From NCBI RefSeq assembly GCF_900091445.1, contig NZ_LT607733.1, positions 3,736,501-3,800,500 of the forward strand: a DNA stretch of 64,000 nt. The letters are read 5' to 3'. The notes under the pieces were generated by a model. That model made no database searches. It was not told the DNA's origin and worked only from the letters and a program-made list of their open reading frames with translations. The position numbers and the translations under genes are program-made. Shown one piece after another: positions 1 to 64,000 of this stretch. Source of the DNA: Micromonospora echinofusca (GTDB taxonomy: Bacteria; Actinomycetota; Actinomycetes; Mycobacteriales; Micromonosporaceae). Within the stretch, counting starts at the first letter, position 1. Each line of letters opens with the position of its first letter.

Positions 1-22322
<22,322 letters not shown>

Positions 22323-22328
22323 CATGAG

Positions 22329-22332
22329 CTCC
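22329..22332 (-). promoter_or_regulatory. Ribosome binding site of PKS D
   Basis: GGAG on the minus strand, 3 nt from the ATG at 22325 and 6 nt from the ATG at 22322. The second spacing is the more usual one. The 23-26 bp gap to PKS C leaves no room for a promoter. Confidence 0.65.
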
Positions 22333-22348
22333 GTACTGGGGACAACGG

Positions 22349-44953
<22,605 letters not shown>

Positions 44954-45189
44954 GACCCACCCGCCCAGAGCTTGCTATCGATCGGAATCTGCCGATTCGT
45001 TGACCACACCACCACCGACGGACCGGTCTCGTGCACAGGTGGGTGGAGACACGGCCGCTCGGCCACGAACCCGACACCTGTTCCTGATTCCGGTTGTCGT
45101 GCCTGCTCAGGCGCCCGCCACGCCGGGCCGTCCCGCCGACACATGCCCGCCACCGTGACTGGACGGTACTGAGCGCCCATCACGCGCCC

Positions 45190-45207
45190 AACCCCTAGAG
45201 AACCCCT
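45190..45207 (-). promoter_or_regulatory. Paired AGGGGTT boxes upstream of PKS C
   Basis: AGGGGTT (minus strand) occurs twice, at 45201-45207 and 45190-45196, starts 11 bp apart, one helical turn. The left copy is CTAGGGGTT, extending the CTAGGGGT form seen upstream of the phosphoesterase. They are about 240-255 bp upstream of the PKS C ATG. Same-face direct repeats of this sort suit a dimeric activator; identity unknown. Confidence 0.5.
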
Positions 45208-45225
45208 GATCGACTGGCCCGTGAG

Positions 45226-45275
45226 GGCCGTCGCGGCGGGTCCCGGACGAAGCGGTGACCAGCATCGCGACGGCC
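45226..45275 (-). terminator. Inverted repeat just after the phosphoesterase
   Basis: Perfect 10-bp arms GGCCGTCGCG (45226-45235) and CGCGACGGCC (45266-45275) separated by 30 nt, starting 3 bp beyond the stop codon. The large loop makes it a weak terminator candidate; it may instead be a processing or regulatory structure. Confidence 0.35.
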
Positions 45276-45277
45276 GT

Positions 45278-46138
45278 TCAGGCGGGCTGTCCGGTGACCG
45301 CCGGCAGGATGCGGCGCAGCCGTCCCGGCGGGGTCGAGCGGCGGCGCCACTCCCGCGGGTAGCCGACCGAGACCTCTTCGAACCGGACCCCGTCGTACCA
45401 GGTGGTGCGCGGGATGTGCAGGTGGCCGTAGACGGCGACGCGGGCGTCGAAACGGACGTGCCAGTCCGCCGTGGCCTCGGTGCCGCACCACTGGGCGAAC
45501 TCCGGGTACCGCAGGATCCGGGTGGGTTCGCGCACGAGCGGGAAGTGGTTGACCAGGACGGTGGGCAGCCCGTCGCGTTCCGCGGTCAGCCGGCGCTCGG
45601 TCAGGGCCAGCCGCGCCCGGCACCAGGCGTCCCGCGTCGGGTACGGGTCGGGATGCAGCAGGATCTCGTCGGTGCACACCACGCCGACCTCGTGGGCCCG
45701 CGCGAGGGCCTGCTCCTTCGTGTACGTCCCGGCCGGCCGGAAGCTGTAGTCGTAGAGCAGGAACAGCGGCGCGATGAGGACCGGGTCGTCGCCCTGCGGA
45801 TCCCAGACGGGGTACGGGTCCTCCGGCGTGACCACCCCGAGACCCCGGCAGAGCTGCACCAGGTGCTGGTAGCGCGCGTCCCCGCGCAGCTGCACCGGGT
45901 CCTCGCGGGGCGTCCACAGCTCGTGGTTGCCGGGGGCCCAGATCACCTTGGCGAACCGGCGGCTGAGCAGTCCCAGCGCCCACTCGACGTCGGCGACGAA
46001 CTCGCCGACGTCCCCGGCGACGATGAGCCAGTCGCCGTCCCGCTCCGGCCGCAGCCGCTCGACGATGGCCTTGTTCTCCGCGTGGACCACGTGCAGGTCA
46101 CTGATGGCGAGCAACTGAGGCAGGCCGGATCCGGCCAT
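45278..46138 (-). CDS. Calcineurin-like metallophosphoesterase (286 aa)
   Basis: Soluble phosphoesterase with every metal-binding motif of the calcineurin-like (Metallophos) superfamily: D14-L-H16, G42-D43-V-G-E, G70-N71-H72-E73, H198 in VNHFP, and G238-H239-L-H241. No signal peptide or membrane segment is seen, so it should act in the cytosol on a phosphomonoester or diester; the substrate cannot be read from sequence. The start at 46138 is chosen because GGGAGG lies 5 nt upstream; a longer in-frame start would add 40 residues without family similarity and without such a site. It sits alone between PKS genes A and C on the same strand, 237 bp after A and 324 bp before C, with AGGGGT-type box pairs in both gaps. 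This suggests co-regulation with the PKS. Roles in maturation, in removal of a protective phosphate, or no pathway role at all remain open. Family call is firm; function is unknown. Confidence 0.93.
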   Translation of the reverse strand: MAGSGLPQLLAISDLHVVHAENKAIVERLRPERDGDWLIVAGDVGEFVADVEWALGLLSRRFAKVIWAPGNHELWTPREDPVQLRGDARYQHLVQLCRGLGVVTPEDPYPVWDPQGDDPVLIAPLFLLYDYSFRPAGTYTKEQALARAHEVGVVCTDEILLHPDPYPTRDAWCRARLALTERRLTAERDGLPTVLVNHFPLVREPTRILRYPEFAQWCGTEATADWHVRFDARVAVYGHLHIPRTTWYDGVRFEEVSVGYPREWRRRSTPPGRLRRILPAVTGQPA

Positions 46139-46142
46139 GCGG

Positions 46143-46149
46143 ACCTCCC
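46143..46149 (-). promoter_or_regulatory. Ribosome binding site of the phosphoesterase
   Basis: GGGAGGT on the minus strand, with GGAGG 5 nt before the ATG at 46138. It decides the start in favour of 46138 over the longer in-frame start at 46258. Confidence 0.8.
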
Positions 46150-46222
46150 GTCCATCCGGGGCACCGCACGCACCCACATCCGCACCGCTCGCTGCCGGTG
46201 GGCATGGCGAGACGGCCTGACG

Positions 46223-46242
46223 GGCTCCGACCCTACGGAGCC
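46223..46242 (-). promoter_or_regulatory. Small hairpin in the phosphoesterase leader region
   Basis: Perfect 7-bp stem GGCTCCG (46223-46229) and CGGAGCC (46236-46242) around a 6-nt loop that reads TAGGGT on the minus strand. It lies 85 bp upstream of the phosphoesterase ATG, between the CTAGGGGT boxes and the gene. Could be an RNA structure or an operator; function unknown. Confidence 0.35.
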
Positions 46243-46258
46243 GGGTCCACGCAGGCAC

Positions 46259-46287
46259 ACCCCTAGACGGGCCGCGCGGACCCCTAG
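46259..46287 (-). promoter_or_regulatory. Paired CTAGGGGT boxes upstream of the phosphoesterase
   Basis: Two exact copies of CTAGGGGT (minus strand) at 46280-46287 and 46259-46266, starts 21 bp apart, about two helical turns. They sit about 120-150 bp upstream of the phosphoesterase ATG and just after the putative terminator of PKS A. The related core AGGGGT is again paired in the next intergenic gap. Likely binding site of a pathway-specific activator (inference). Confidence 0.5.
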
Positions 46288-46290
46288 GCG

Positions 46291-46324
46291 GCCGTGACCT
46301 GGCCGACGCCGGTCAGGTCACGGC
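46291..46324 (-). terminator. Strong hairpin downstream of PKS A
   Basis: Perfect 11-bp stem: GCCGTGACCTG at 46291-46301 pairs with CAGGTCACGGC at 46314-46324. After one mismatch, 3 further G-C pairs close a 4-nt loop. It begins 52 nt after the PKS A stop on the transcribed strand. There is no U-run after it, as is common for actinomycete terminators. It could end the PKS A transcript or reduce read-through into the phosphoesterase. Confidence 0.6.
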
Positions 46325-46375
46325 TTTCCGTGCCGTCGGAGGCTCCTCGCGTCCGGTCAGGACCTGCCAGGTCGG

Positions 46376-64000
<17,625 letters not shown>

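Larger units (their letters stand above)
44954..45277 (-). other. 324-bp intergenic region before PKS C
   Basis: No convincing gene. It contains, from right to left, an inverted repeat just after the phosphoesterase stop, a pair of AGGGGTT boxes, and the leader of PKS C. A small inverted repeat GAATC-TGCC-GATTC lies close to the start (about 44985-45000). I see no clear -35/-10 pair. Lower GC near 44975-45005 makes a promoter there plausible but unproven. Confidence 0.6.

Noticed and set aside
45195..45983. 262-codon minus-strand open frame overlapping the phosphoesterase
   Set aside because: Different frame from the phosphoesterase, Arg/Pro/Gly-rich, without motifs; the metallophosphoesterase frame explains the region.
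46139..46258. N-terminal extension of the phosphoesterase to the start at 46258
   Set aside because: The extra 40 residues precede the family core, and the GGGAGG 5 nt before 46138 marks the internal ATG as the true start.

Overview
The window is the interior of a very large modular type I polyketide synthase (PKS) locus from a high-GC actinomycete. GC content and third-position bias are extreme, and no ribosomal, tRNA or housekeeping gene is present. The genus cannot be fixed from this DNA; Micromonosporaceae or Streptomyces are both plausible, and this is a guess. Every real gene is on the minus strand, so the window reads biologically from right (64000) to left (1).

Layout in order of transcription: (1) PKS gene A, 64000-46376, 5' end outside the window, with a partial module A1 (AT-DH-KR-ACP) and three complete KR-only modules A2-A4. 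(2) A 237-bp gap with a strong hairpin and a pair of CTAGGGGT boxes. (3) A 286-aa calcineurin-type metallophosphoesterase, 46138-45278. (4) A 324-bp gap with a second pair of AGGGGT boxes. (5) PKS gene C, 44953-22349, 7534 aa: C1 (KS-AT-DH-ER-KR-ACP), C2 (same, with the only methylmalonyl-type AT), C3 (KS-AT-DH-KR-ACP), C4 (KS-AT-KR-ACP). (6) PKS gene D, 22322 to beyond position 1, starting 26 bp after gene C: D1 (KS-AT-KR-ACP), D2-D4 (KS-AT-DH-KR-ACP each), D5 (KS and the start of an AT, cut by the window edge).

The window holds 12 KS domains and 13 modules, 11 of them complete. No loading module or thioesterase is present, so both ends of the assembly line lie outside. The docking tails fit the order A to C to D. 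All visible AT signatures are malonyl type except C2; the D5 AT is cut before its signatures. Read colinearly, the growing chain gains: an alkene (A1), three hydroxyls (A2 B-type KR, A3 and A4 A-type KR), two saturated units of which the second carries an alpha-methyl (C1, C2), an alkene (C3), two hydroxyls (C4, D1, both A-type), then a conjugated triene (D2-D4) that D5 may extend. This points to a large polyol-polyene polyketide. Its identity is not recognised.

Besides the PKS architecture, four things stand out. First, a perfect 991-bp direct repeat in modules A3 and A4 has a codon style (G/T-ending) quite unlike its surroundings. Second, a 434-bp near-identical KS segment in the same two modules differs at one base, which creates an in-frame TTA leucine codon in A4. 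Third, paired AGGGGT boxes with 11-bp and 21-bp period lie upstream of PKS gene C and of the phosphoesterase, and look like operators for one activator. Fourth, the phosphoesterase itself sits inside the PKS locus.
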